Source: Kingdonia uniflora (Eukaryota > Streptophyta > Magnoliopsida > Ranunculales > Circaeasteraceae). Taken from it: a stretch of 64,000 nt of DNA. This document shows, in pieces, positions 34,906-46,306 of the stretch (its first letter is position 1; every line of letters begins with the position of its first letter). A program made the position numbers and the translations under genes. Location of the stretch: contig JACGCM010002671.1 of the NCBI GenBank assembly GCA_014058105.1, positions 62,001 through 126,000 of the forward strand. The letters are read 5' to 3'. The notes under the pieces are model-generated. The model was not told where the DNA came from and ran no database searches. It saw nothing but the letters and a program-made list of their open reading frames with translations.

Positions 34906-35157
34906 ATCGTCCCTTCGCAACCAAAGTCACGAGTGGCTTTGGTTGAGAAAGGATCTGGATACATCGGTATGCGTGTTTAGAATATTGAAAGAAGTAATGA
35001 TGTTGTTGACTGCATGGAAAACTGCACGTGCAAAATGGGGATGGACGTGTATTGAATACTGATCGGAATATTGATGTATGTAACAATTAAGGTTTAAAGG
35101 GTTTCGTTGGTATTGAATGATGACACTTAGTGAAACGTTCCTGCACAATAAATGTAG

Positions 35158-35168
35158 GGTTATATAAA
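35158..35168 (+). promoter_or_regulatory. TATA-like box of the antisense extra gene, copy 1
   Basis: gttatataaag followed by agtacctgtac and aggattgtgacaaagta lies about 80 bp upstream of ATG 35,239. The whole block is conserved in Tat element 2 (56,675-56,685 with the same downstream words), while much surrounding sequence has drifted. Confidence 0.6.
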
Positions 35169-35238
35169 GAGTACCTGTACCGAGGATTGTGACAAAGTAC
35201 ACTTGATCTATTACAAAAATTCTCTGCCAGTTTGGAAG

Positions 35239-35406
35239 ATGGTGAAAAATTGTAGAATGGTCCTTGAGGAGCGAATCGCTTCGGAAATGCAGAGGTTGAA
35301 GTTGAAGTTTTTTGGGGATCAATCCTTGGAGGATCTTGTTCCATCTCCTGTTCCTCCGACGTATAGAGGTCAGTCTAAGAATGAAGCGGCTGAAACTGAA
35401 AAATAG
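35239..35406 (+). CDS. First ORF of the antisense extra gene region, copy 1
   Basis: MVKNCRMVLEERIASEMQ..., 55 residues, charged and helical, ending in a Pro-rich stretch (PSPVPPTY) and a stop at 35,406. The counterpart in Tat element 2 (56,748-56,936) keeps LKL(K/R)..GDQSLE and the Pro-rich part, which suggests real coding. It may be a small leader protein or a first exon. No known family. Confidence 0.5.
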   Translation: MVKNCRMVLEERIASEMQRLKLKFFGDQSLEDLVPSPVPPTYRGQSKNEAAETEK

Positions 35407-36452
35407 TTTTACTGTAGATGGAGGTTTCACCATGTTGTCTTAACAGGCGAACAACGTTGGGTTTGTCTCCGCATCCCTGCAGAAGACAAGGTTGAGGGCA
35501 CAAATGTAGAGATAGGCGTAACTGCGTTGCAGTTGCGCTAATTTCTTGTGTCACAATGGATTCAAAGGTCGGGTTCTCTTCATCTCTACCACCTCTACGG
35601 AGGTGGTGGTTTTAGAGGAGGAGGTAATGGTAGTGGAAGAGGAAGACGAAAAGTGGAAGTCTGCTTCAACATTTCTATCACTTTTTTGCGCTGAGAAGAC
35701 CTTCTGTTTGAAGGATTAGTTCAAGCACTGAGTTTTCTGCTTTCGTAGTTTCCATTTAAAGTTCGCGTAGACTTCGACCAAACTCATGGGAGTGGGCATA
35801 CTCATTGTTTCTAATTTCTGCTTTGTATCAGGGTGAAAAATCACTGAAGCAGGACGAGCTGAAGGATTTGATGTGTCGCAGTGCCTGAAGGACCTGTTAG
35901 TTGTAAAAACACTAAAAAAACTTATTATCTGTAAAGTACCTAAAGTTGAGTACTGGACATACTTGATATCCGCAAAGAACTTGAGGTTCAGTACTTGAAA
36001 GACTTGTTATCTGTAAAAACACTTGTAATATGTTTCGAGATGAATACAATTTGTTAACAAATTTCGTGCTGATATAGAATAACTCTAGAAATTGAGCAGT
36101 ATGATCTGAAGAATGTATGAGTGCAGAATTTACAAACATTTGAAATTTTTGAACTGTGCTAAATTTAAACTATGAAAACAGTGTTAAGAGGTGAATATTA
36201 TTGTGTTGTGAGTTGGATATGTGGGAGAGAAAAAATTTGTAGGAATTTTTAGAATGAAGATTCGAGGTCATAGAGGTTGATTGAAAAAATTAAATCTAGA
36301 AAGGGTAGGCTTGACCTGAAAAGATGTAGAATAATTTAGTTTCTAGGTGAAGAGATAAGTTGAAATAATTCTCCCAAGATTCTGGGATTTTGGTTACGAG
36401 ATACAAGGATATTTGCACTTTTAGAGGGGAATTGGAAGTAAAACATGTATAA

Positions 36453-36722
36453 ATGAGGGTTGAACGATCTCTGAATATCGGAGAAGAGATAGGAATGGTG
36501 TGGACTCGATCCCAGAGAAGTCGTAGTGCCTCTGAAGGACGATTGGCAATTAAAATTGTTGAAGTACGGGAGAGAATTTGTAGACTGTCTGGTTATGATG
36601 CTGAGCTACCAGTGAGGGAGTGTCAGTTCGAAGGACTAGATTCAATGGGTAGGGAGCTTGAGTATGCCCGTTTTTTCTTTGAGGGATTTTTTCGTGAACT
36701 GGTGAGGGATCCTGTAGATTGA
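36453..36722 (+). CDS. Small ORF in the extra-gene region, copy 1
   Basis: An 89-residue ORF (MRVERSLNIGEEIGMVWTR) rich in Arg and Glu, with ELPVRECQFEGLDSMGRELE. The same words are recognisable in Tat element 2 near 57,750-58,099 (AELPVREYQFES, MGRERE). A tgtataaat TATA-like word precedes both copies (about 36,447 and 57,699). Function unknown; could be an internal exon. Confidence 0.45.
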   Translation: MRVERSLNIGEEIGMVWTRSQRSRSASEGRLAIKIVEVRERICRLSGYDAELPVRECQFEGLDSMGRELEYARFFFEGFFRELVRDPVD

Positions 36723-37394
36723 GAAGAGTTAGTGGAATTGATTGTCGAGGTGGAGATCGAATTTGAGGATGCGAGGATCATTTTAAGTTTAACGGCTGGG
36801 TGTGGCGTTCCAGGTAATCAAGGCTGCTTTAGATGTAATTATATGTGAAGTAAATGAATGTAAAAATAGGTGTGACAGAGTATAATTGTTTTGAGTATGA
36901 ACAATTTTGAAAGAAATTGTTTTTTAATAGATCCTCTATTTTGGTGAATGTTGCTTGTGACTGTTGTGTAAAAATGAATTTTAAAATATTTGAAACTTTG
37001 TAATGGGATCTTTGGAAATGACGTTAGTGCTACTATAAGAGTAGAAGAAGAAGTATGTACAGAAAAAACATGGAGTTTTCTGAATTTGTCTCTTGTAGAA
37101 AAGTTGGGAAAACTTCGATTACGTGTAAGAGTGAGTCATAATAAGCATGGTGAGGTTAGAAGAAGATTTGGAAAAAAGATAAAAATAGATTAAAATATAA
37201 GGGAAAGGGCAATGATGGGAATGCATTTTTGCAAAAAAATGCAAGACGTCTGACATGGATAGTGGAAGGGATGCCTTAGTTCCAAAATAGATGACGGTTT
37301 CTGTGAGGCGCAATAACTACTAGTAGTTATAGAGAGAAAATTTATTCATCTTTGTCAATCTAACATTTTTCAACTTCTAAAAACTTGAAGAGCA

Positions 37395-37580
37395 GTGAGA
37401 GAGGAAGGAAGAAGAGAGGTAAAAATAGCACAAACACTTGTAGAGATTTATGCGAAAAGGATCATCAGTCAAAGCGTGAGAGAGCTGCTAAATCGGAGTC
37501 GTGAAGGTGGGTTATATAGAAGCGTGGTGAGGGAAGGATATGGCACTACCTCGGATTCTCATTCCGATACAGAAGGCTAG
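37395..37580 (+). CDS. Arg/Glu-rich small ORF in the extra-gene region, copy 1
   Basis: 61 residues, MREEGRREVKIAQTLVEIY, with a Ser/Asp tail (TTSDSHSDTEG). A diverged counterpart lies near 58,690-58,870 in element 2 (RELQRLSHEGG, GTVSDSHSDIEG in shifted frames). It is probably an upstream exon of the extra gene. Confidence 0.4.
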   Translation: MREEGRREVKIAQTLVEIYAKRIISQSVRELLNRSREGGLYRSVVREGYGTTSDSHSDTEG

Positions 37581-37798
37581 TAGATATATGTGATCTGTGT
37601 ATGTAATTTTGAAGATCAATTTTTATTGCTAGGAAAAGCGATAAACTATATTTTATAGTAATCTATAAAGCTTTTGTTATGAAAGATATTTGAATGTGGT
37701 TGACGGATATATATAAATAATCATAGATACCTGGACCTTTGTGTAGGTCGACCGTGAGGAGTATTGTTTAGGATAAAAAATCATTTTCTGTAGTTGAT

Positions 37799-40700
37799 AT
37801 GAGGATTTCCCCTGTAAGTAAGGCATCGACCTCTGGTCGGCCTACTGAGTCTGAGATTTGAGTGTCTGGAAGCGAGGAAGAAGTAGGTGTTGATAAATTT
37901 CCAAATTTTCCTAGAAGATTGGTGGCCGCTCGGATGCATTCAAAGAATTTTGTAAAGCCAAGGCTTCTATAGGAGGTAGATGGGGAAATTGTATCGAATA
38001 TGTCGGTAGGCAATTTAGGGGTTGCACTGTAGCAACGGGAGAAGAATATTTTTATCTTTTGGCCGATTTGGCAAAGGAGAAAAGGGATAGAGGTATAGAG
38101 GAATCGATCTCTATGGATTATCACGATAGGAATGTTCAGAATGAACTTTCTAAGGGCTTTTTATGTTACCTATCTCAGTTGGAGTATGAGTTGAGTCTTC
38201 CCCTTAGCAATATGGCTAAAGGGATTATGAACCTTATCGGTGCATGTCCCGTTTAGATGAATGGGAGCATGTGGGAGGTGATAAGTATTTGTGAAGCTTT
38301 GAATATACGGTGGGAAGGAGAGGGTAGAAAGAGGAGGATATCATTTGAGGATGTATTGTAGTTTTACGGCGTAATTTTTTTTGCTGCAAGTGGAGGGGCA
38401 TATTTTTGTACAAAAGCAACTCGACCTCGCTTCTTCGATTTGAACTTAGCGGGTCGACCTTGGAACGATAACGTCATATGGGTGAAGGGTGACTGCCTTC
38501 AAAGAGATGATGAAGAACCCATGGAATTTATGTTTAGAACTGTAAAATAACGTAAGTATAACAATGTATAATGTATGAGATTGACAGTTGAATTTGTATA
38601 ATATTCGCTAATGTTGATGTCTTGTGTATGGCAGGTCCTAGGTCGCAGGTTACGAGGAAAAAGTCATTGTTAGATAAAGTTGCTCAAGAAGAGACTGAGC
38701 TCGAGGCTGTATTGGAAGACCTTGGCATCAGCAGGAAGAAGCGTGTTAGCCGCCGAGTTGAAAAGGTTTTAAAATCCCAATCGATGGCTAATGATGAATT
38801 CTGAAAGTAACAAAAAGAAGGGGACTGATGGGGACAGGCGAGTGAACTTTCCTAAGGCCCCTAGAGTGGATTCTACAGGTCTACCTGAGTTCATTACGTC
38901 GAGCAAATTAGCTCAAACGTTCCCCAATAAGCAAATGCTGAAGTGACTTACGGCTTTTGGGGCCACGAAAAGTGGTGAGGAGCTAGAAAAGGCAAAAAAG
39001 TGAGGGGTTGGGCCTTTTGAAGATTTTGGAGGGAAGATTGTTGAAGATCGGCCTGATGTGGAGGACGAATGGAAAGAGTTAGAGAAAAAGGCCTGGCTTG
39101 CAGCTCTCCATGGGGTGGAGGGGATGCGCAAAATGGTAGGTTTATACTCTCGAATAAGTTTGATTTTGTATTATGATTCGAGCTGATCAATAAGGTTGAT
39201 TTTTTGCCTGATTTTTTCTGGTCGCTCGGTTGGTGAAGGGGATATGCCGCGGGGTCGAAGAGGAGAGAGTTAAGCTGAAGAGGAAGAATTTCGAGCTCAA
39301 AAGGAGCGTAGCTCGATTGAAGTCAGATTTGATCAAGGAGGGGAAGCGGCTGGAGGCCCTGAAGGCTTCTCAAGTTGTAGAGATCAATAGGCTGCGGGCT
39401 TAGGCGAGGGTGGATTTGGATGAGGCGGTAGATGAGCGTAACAGGCCCGGGCGGTACCTTATATCCAGGGGATACTCTGTAGACGAGGTCGAGGCCATTA
39501 GAACCGATACCTACGTGGAGGAGGAAGAGGTTGAAGATGATGTTGTTGGGGCTATTGATGGGTTGGATGGTATGTCTCCTCGGACGGTCAGAGGCAACCA
39601 AGAGGATGACGATGAACGCCCAGAGGTGGAAACTAAGAAGGTAGGATAGTGTGATGGCACTGTTATTGTATGGATGTTATGGAATGTTGTAAACTCCTTG
39701 GATACATTTTGGATAGAATTTTGTCAGCTAAGTTGTTTTTGTAAACAACGTTATAGGGATTTGAGGACATACGCCTCAGAATAAAAGATTTAGAGGTTGA
39801 GCTTACTTAGGAGAGAGAAAACTTAGCGTCCCTGTTATCTTTGCAAGCGGAGCTGCAGCTTAGAATAAAGTAAGAAATATTTGATTTGTATGCTTTATTA
39901 ATATAGGAATACAAAGTAATAGATAGAGTGTAGTGACGGACCAAAAACTCGTTGCCTATTTAGGTGCAAACAGTCTTGGAATGGTACGGTATGAAAGATG
40001 TTAGTTTTTGGCAAACAAAAAATTAGAGAATATGTACCTTAGACTTGGAAGTATATGTTATGGAGCATCCATCCGAGATTGTAATTCGACCTTAAGTCCA
40101 GAAGTAGCTTTAGATAGTAGATGTCAAAAAATAGATATATTGTTAGAAGTGAGTCATATGTAGTGATTAAGTATTCTGAATCGAACTTGATATAGTATAA
40201 CTGCTATGTACAGGTTGAATTGGAGTCAGCTCGCTTACGCGAAGATGAAGCTCGTCAATGTAACCAAGAATTTGTAGAGGAGTTCGATAAGATGAGAGAG
40301 GCGAATGAAGATAGAGAAGATCAAAATGTAAAGGTGCACTTTAAGTTTGTTGAGGCAACACAGACCGTTGTTGACTTGACTCGGCAGATCGAGGAGAAAG
40401 ATGCCGAAATTGAAAAAGGGAAAAAAGAGCTCAAGAAGTTAAAAGAACATGCCGCGAAACTCAAAAGTTAGAATGATGCATTGACGGTAAAGAGTTGTGA
40501 GGCCAACATGGCCCGTTACCGTATACATGCTCTAGAAAGATCAGAAAAAGATTTAAATCGATCGATGACTATTTTGAGAAATGATCTGGCCAGGTAAACT
40601 CACAACCGAGAAAAAATTTGATCTGATCTGGCGGATAGCAGAAGCGATCTAGGGCGATTAAACAAGAAATTAGCTGATAAAAGTAACGAGCTAAAGGTAG

Positions 40701-41656
40701 CTCGAAACAATTTATCTGCGTCTGAAGCTGTAGACGAACAATTGACTATAGCTTTCTCTGCCAAAGATATGGAGTTTAGAATGGTACAACGCAAGTGTAA
40801 TAAGTTGAATGAGAGAGTGGCTCAATTGAAAACCGATCTGGCACAGGCCAATTCGCGTGTTAGTAACATCAAGGCTGGCGAGCGCATGAAGAAGAATAAA
40901 AATGATGCTAGAGGTTCTCTTGTTCAAGGTGATCTCGTTAGTCTGTCAGCTCGAATAAGAGATTTAGAGGGGGTCGTTGCTCGCATTCAAGGGCATGTGC
41001 GTAAAGGAGTTGTGCAGTTACAGGAGTATCAAATAAAGTTGGTCTCTGCTCTTGTCAGGGAGAAAGGGCTAGAGCGTATTATCCGAGGGAAAAAGATTGT
41101 TATTAAGGATAAAGAGGAATTGTTAAAGAAAATTATAGATGTGGAAGAACTGAACAAAGAGATCGTGGTACTTCGTGCTCAGGTGGTTGATTTGGAGGTG
41201 ATTAATCGAGCTGAATCAGCCAAAGCTGACGAAAAATCTATAAAGAACATAGCTTTTACAGATTGAATAGAGAGAGAAATGGTGAGGCATAAAACACGGT
41301 ACAAGAGGTTAGAAGATTGCCTTCAGAGATCAAGGATAGTTTTTTCTCACTCAGTTGTAACTCAGGCCCGACATTCAGAATTACTAAAGTCGGTGATTGC
41401 TTATTTTGTAGAAGAGGTAAAAAGAATTGAGTTAGAGAGAGATACTTTGTTCAACTGTATGTTAGAAAAGGGATATTTATGTAAGGTTGATATAGATCGA
41501 GGAGATTGCACGAGCTCCATGGGAATTGATTTGAGCCCTCGATCTGCTGAATTGATAGAGGAGAGCAGGATTGTTGTGATTGTTCGAGCTCGAGAATTCA
41601 TGGCTTGCCAACCTCTTGTTGTAGGGGTAAGCAAAGCTTACATCCCCGCAGCATAA
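37799..41656 (+). pseudogene. Antisense extra gene (aORF) of Tat element 1, multi-exon coiled-coil protein
   Basis: This runs opposite to gag-pol. Exon D (37,799-38,551) starts MRISPVSKASTSGRP and carries GRWGNCIEY, LPLSNMAKGIMNLIGACPV, ATRPRFFDLNLAGRPWND and IWVKGDCLQRDDEEP. Introns follow at 38,552-38,634, 39,136-39,220 (acceptor AG changed to TG), 39,641-39,756 and 39,870-40,213, all with GT donors. Exon F encodes YLISRGYSVDEVEAIRTDTY. The last exon (40,214-41,656) is one frame with four stops and is strongly coiled-coil (LRDDEAR-like start, QFVEEFDKMREANEDRED, LVSLSARIRDLEGVVARIQG). Boundaries match copy 2. Similar 'uncharacterised' proteins are common in plant databases. No enzymatic motif is seen. 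Function unknown; a structural or Gag-like role is only a guess. Confidence 0.8.
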
Positions 41657-41689
41657 CAAACTCCATTGTAATGGTTGTATATAACCTAA

Positions 41690-42070
41690 AAAGAAATAAT
41701 ATGTGACACAGACATGTTGAGAGATGAAAGCTAGTTTTACCTTTGCTTTATCTTATGTCTGATTTAGCTCTTCGATTGAAAACTAGTATCACCTTTATTT
41801 TAATCTTGGAGTTGATTAGAGTGAGTCAAACCAGGTGTAACCTGAATTTAACTGGTAGAATGTCGCAGACATATTGAAAGAGATGAAAGCTAGTATTACC
41901 TTTGCTTTATCTTATGTCTGGTAGAGTCTGTTGATTAAAAATATGTTCTACCTTGTTCTAACCACAAGAGATTTAGTAGAGTCAGCCAAACCAAGTGTAT
42001 TCTTGATTTAGCTGGTATGATGTAAATAGAAAGCTAGTATTATCTATGCTTTAATCTATGCATTGTCTAT
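41690..42070. repeat. ~160-bp tandem repeat of Tat element 1
   Basis: The word gaaagctagt(t/a)ttacctttgc recurs at about 41,728 and 41,888, with a shortened third copy near 42,030. Each unit contains gattgaaaactagtatcacc-type sequence and gagtcagtcaaacca-type sequence. It lies between the 3' ends of integrase (-) and the extra gene (+). Confidence 0.85.
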
Positions 42071-42225
42071 AGAGTAGAGAGATGTATGGAGAAAACTTGT
42101 AAGTTATATTGAATCTTGAGAAATGATGTATATTGGATGGAGATGGAAATCTCACTTATGGAATGAAAAAGTGAGAAACTGACATGGAGTAGTAAGGGAC
42201 CTAATGATAATATCATTTTAGTCGC

Positions 42226-43326
42226 CTAGTGTTCCAAGGACTCGAAATGTGGATGCCCTCTTCTGTCATGAGGTAATTTAATCCCAGGCCTGAGAGAACT
42301 GTGATAAGAAATGAACCCTCCCAAATGTTTGCCAGTTTTCCCAGCATGAGGCTCTTTACGGTGTTGAGGTATTTCTCTAAGGAAGAGATCATTGATTTGG
42401 AAGGTACGGCTTCTAACTCGTTTATTGTACGAACTGGCCAACATATGGTGATATCGACCTAGGTTAGTGATGGTGCATTCCCAGGATTTATCGATCCAAT
42501 TGGGGTTGCAAGCCAATTCAAACTGATTTTCCTCGTCAGTTATCCCGTGATCTTTGACTAGGTGATGGTATTAAGAGGGAATGACGGTCTCAGTGCCATA
42601 GGCAAGGAGGAATAGAGTACAACTTATTGATTGATGTAAAGTGGTACGGTATGCCCATAAGACATGAGGAAGCTCTCGAATCCAATTTCCTTTTTTCTGA
42701 GAATGTAGTTATTTATTGAGTCGATCCACGATGGTTTTGCTGGTGATTTCAGTTTGGTCATTGCCTTGAGGGTAGTAGGGATTGGATGGTGAGTAAATGA
42801 TGTTATGTTGGTTGAGGAAAGCTGCGACTTTTTCTCTAAAAAAATGGGGCCCATTATCGATATGAATTAGGTGGGGGTACCCAAACCGAGTGATGATGTG
42901 TTCCTAAATAAAAGAGATGACCTCTTCTCCTCTAGTTCGACAAAGTAAAATTACTTCTACCCATTTTGTAAAATAATCGGTAGCTACGTGGAGGTGGCAG
43001 CGGTTACCTGGAGAATTAGGAAATTCGCTGACAAGATCGAGTGCCCATCTTTTGAATGGCCAAAACACCTTGCTTGCATGGAGCTCAAGAGCAGGGGCGC
43101 GTATCATTTTTCCATGTCGCTGACATAAGTCACATTTGCGTGAGTACTCTTCTGCTTGTTTGCGCATTCTGGGCCAAAATACTCCTTGTATAATGGCTAT
43201 GTTTACCAGTGATCGACCTACGGCATGGGAGCCACAAGTCCCTTCTTGTAGATCGTGGAGCATCTCGTCTATTTTCTGTTTGGAGAGGTACTTAAGGTAA
43301 GGTCCCATGACTGAATGGTGGTACAA
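42226..43326 (-). pseudogene. Integrase of Tat element 1
   Basis: This enzyme would insert element DNA into the genome. The zinc-binding part (43,326 to about 43,130) has GTCGSHAVGRSLVN, VFWPRMRKQAEEY and CDLCQRHG. The catalytic core has RWALDLVSEFP (first Asp), HVATDYFTKWVEV (second Asp) and, after a shift, NDQTEITSKTIVDRLNK (Glu region, about 42,700-42,760). The C-terminal part (42,516-42,226) has YNKRVRSRTFQINDLFLREI. Frame changes near 42,900 and 42,560 and stops break it. Confidence 0.88.
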
Positions 43327-43434
43327 GGTACTATTTTGATTGATGTAGCACTTTGAGTTGTCTATCAGCTGTCGGCGCTTCTTCGGATCTGCTGGAAGTG
43401 GTCATTCACATCTGCTGTTGATACCGAGATAAAC

Positions 43435-43930
43435 TCAGAAAGGCTTTTGCCAATCGTCGTCTCCCCCTTTACTACCCACAGTGTTGATCGTGTATACGAA
43501 AATACGATTAATACTGGGGGTTGAAATGACTTCGATCAGGAAATTTCGAGCTTCTGTGCCTAAGACCCCGACTAGATATGCCAAGAAATCGGTGTGCCCG
43601 TTTTTGCCTCGAGAAAGATAATTGAGAGTTGCTTGTGCAAACCTGCTCATCCTATCTACAACGAGGGCTGCGTATTCGATCATCTTGCCATTCTTTTTAT
43701 ATTGCTAAGAGTATTGGTCGATGATGAGTAGTGAATCTGTGTAAACAAAGAGTTCGGGGACGCCGAGCTCGAAAGCGAGATCGAGTCCATAAATGAGAGC
43801 TTCGTATTCGGTGACATTATTTGTGGCTTTAAAATCCAGACGGATTTATTTATAAATTCTGTTGTTGGAAGGGGTAATCAATACGATTCCAATTCCTGAC
43901 TTTGCGGGTCTTGCTTAGTAAGAAATCTTC
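43435..43930 (-). pseudogene. Second, archaeal-type RNase H domain of Tat element 1
   Basis: After the ordinary RT-linked RNase H lies a second RNase H with KSGIGIVLITPSNNRI, FKATNNVTEYEALIYGLDLA and ELFVYTDSLLIIDQ, then RMSRFAQATLNYLSRGKNGHTD. This extra domain is characteristic of the Tat lineage. The N-terminal Asp block is eroded, and stops interrupt it. Confidence 0.8.
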
Positions 43931-44235
43931 ACCCCTTTCTTGTAATCCATTCATCTCGCTCATCAAATACTTTGGGGGGTGGATCTTTTATAACTTCCTC
44001 TAAAAGGTCAGGATCGTGCTCCTCCCACTCGGGATCTTCCACTGGAAAATCCACGAGGAAATCGGTAAAGGCCTGCCCTTTTTCGAAATGATGTTGTTCG
44101 AACTTGATATCATGTTCTCCCAAACTGACTAACCATTGTTGTACTCTCCTTGATTTTTCTTTCTTGGATAGAACTTCCAGAAGTGGATAGAACTTCCATA
44201 AGTGGGTAGTTCATCATGACTTTGACTGAATGAGC

Positions 44236-45560
44236 TTAAAAGTAGTGCTTGAGTTTCTGTGAAGTATAAACAAGAGTGAGATGGAGTTTCTTGATTTTAG
44301 AGTACCTCGTTTCCGCTGGAGTAAGGGTTTTGCTGATGAAGTAGACAGGTTTTTTGATTTTCCCTTCAAGTTGAATGAGAACTGAGCTGAGTGAAGTACC
44401 GGTGACTGCTAGGTTGATAATAAGTTCCTCATTATCAAGGTACTCATAATAGGAGACTTCCCCAAATAGGTTTTGAGATCCTGAAAAGCTGTCTCGCTCT
44501 CTGATATCCACTGAACCTATGTATTTGACTGAACTTTTCCTCGTTAGGTCCGTAAAGTAATAAGAACAGCCAACGATAACGTTCTAAAGATTTTGAGATG
44601 AAACGGTTGATAGCAGCAATTTTGCTGGTAAGTTTCTGAACGTCTTTCATCATTTTTGGAGATAACATGTCGAAGAGAGCCCAAATCTGATCTGAATCAG
44701 CCACAATCCCCTTCCTGTTGATGAGGTGGCATAGAAATCGACCTAAATGTACTCTGAATTGACACTTATCAGGATTGAGACGCATCATCTAAGATCGAAG
44801 TATGTTGAATATTGTGTTAAGATCTAAAATATGATTGATGGACTGTACGCTCTTACAAAAGAGATCGTCAATGTAGACTTCCACGATTTTCCCGAGATGT
44901 GTTTTGAACATATTCGTCATCAATCGTTGATAAGTCATACCTGTGTTTGTGAGTCCGAAGGGTATGACTTTGTTGTAATAAAGACCTCTTTCAGTGATAA
45001 AAGTGGTCTTTTCTTGATCTTTATCCAAGAGTAGAATCTGATTGTATCCTGAAGTAGCGTCCATCATAGATAAGAGTTTGTGACCTGATATGGAATCCAA
45101 GATCTAATGAATGTTGGGAAGAGGGAAACTGTCCTTTGGAGTGTGTTGGTTAAGATCGGTGAAATTTACACAAACGCAGACTTTTCCATTCTTCTTTGGG
45201 ATAGTGACGATGTTGGATATCTAATCCGGATACTTAGCTTCCCGAATGAATCCCACTTTGATCAATTTATTGATCTCCATGTTAACTTCATCTCGAAATC
45301 GTGGTGATAGGCATCACTATTTCTATTTGACTACGGTGGCGCTGATGTTGATTGCCACTTTGTAACATGGCTTGGCCGAATTGACCCTAAGCATTTCTTT
45401 GAAAGACCACGCAAAAATGTCTCGATTTAGTCATAAAAACTGAATGAGAGAATCTTTTTCTTGTCGAACCAGCTTAGTACCGATGAAAGTACCTCTGCTA
45501 GGTCCATCAATGCTGATGTATTCGATTGGCTCTTCCCTTGAAGGCTGATCACCGGGGTGA
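44236..45560 (-). pseudogene. Reverse transcriptase and RNase H of Tat element 1
   Basis: Upstream pieces (about 45,240-45,120) read KNGKVCVCVNFTDLN and PKDSFPLPNI. The RT core (45,100-44,789) has DATSGYNQI, FGLTNTGMTYQRLM and VEVYIDDLF, where YIDD is the catalytic pair. The connection (44,788-44,444) has MRLNPDKCQF and an RFLCHLINRKGI block. RNase H (44,511-44,236) has PVYFISKTLTPAETRYS and LVYTSQKLKHYF. Stops and frameshifts separate these pieces. Confidence 0.9.
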
Positions 45561-45577
45561 TCAGCTTGCAGTAATTG

Positions 45578-46306
45578 CTATACAGCATACCTGTCGGAGG
45601 TATCTAAAATTGCAGAGACGATATTTTTACAAGCTCGAGAGAGCTTTTGACTACCCTTAATCTCATAGATACCATCGCTGTGTTTGAAGCGGAATCCTTG
45701 ATGATAGGTAGAAGCGATTGCTTCCATGTTATGAATCCAGCAACGACCTAAAATCCCGAGATAGCAAGATTTAGCGTTAATCACATAGAAGATAACGTCA
45801 ATGGTGGCTGGTCCCACGGTAATAGGTAAGATGATCTTCCCTACTCACTCTTCTTTAGAGCCATTGAATCTACTGATATCAGTATCACTTTGAATGACTT
45901 GATCGGCTAATCCCATCTGGTCGATAGTGCTCTGAAAGAGGATCTCGATATCGCTACCAGTAGTGGTCATCATTGAGTGCATGACAAATTTCTTCATCGT
46001 GAGCATTATGACTAACGCATCATGATGTAAAAATTTGACATGGCTTGTATCGCAATCTTTGAATGATATCCTGAGCCGACGATTGCTCAACTCAGACAGA
46101 AGTTTGGCTTCCTTGTCTTGAGGTATGTGATCGCAGCATTCTGATAGTCTCCTGCGCTTTAATCTATTAGAGTTGGTGATCTGACTGATCTCGATCATGT
46201 TGTTGTGGTGCATATGGTAAAGATGTTTCTCCTCAGCTTGATCTTCGACGGACGACTTCAAGCTGCTTCTTATAGCTACCATTCTTGTACGAGTCCAGGT
46301 CGACAA
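45578..46306 (-). pseudogene. Aspartic protease region of Tat element 1
   Basis: The conserved flanks HHDALVIM...KFVMH and YLGILGRCWIHNMEAIASTYHQGFRF identify a retroviral-type aspartic protease. At the active site, where family members have Asp-Thr-Gly, this copy reads Thr-Thr-Gly-Ser (about 45,955-45,966), so the catalytic Asp is lost. A stop separates the two halves near 45,843. Confidence 0.78.

Noticed and set aside
34927..35433. 168-codon minus-strand ORF next to the Tat element 1 LTR
   Set aside because: It overlaps the plus-strand TATA block and the first ORF of the extra gene. In element 2 the corresponding minus frame is not maintained, whereas the plus-strand words are.
41690..42070. 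Centromeric or telomeric satellite array
   Set aside because: Only a few units, confined to the same position in both Tat elements, so it is an element-internal repeat.
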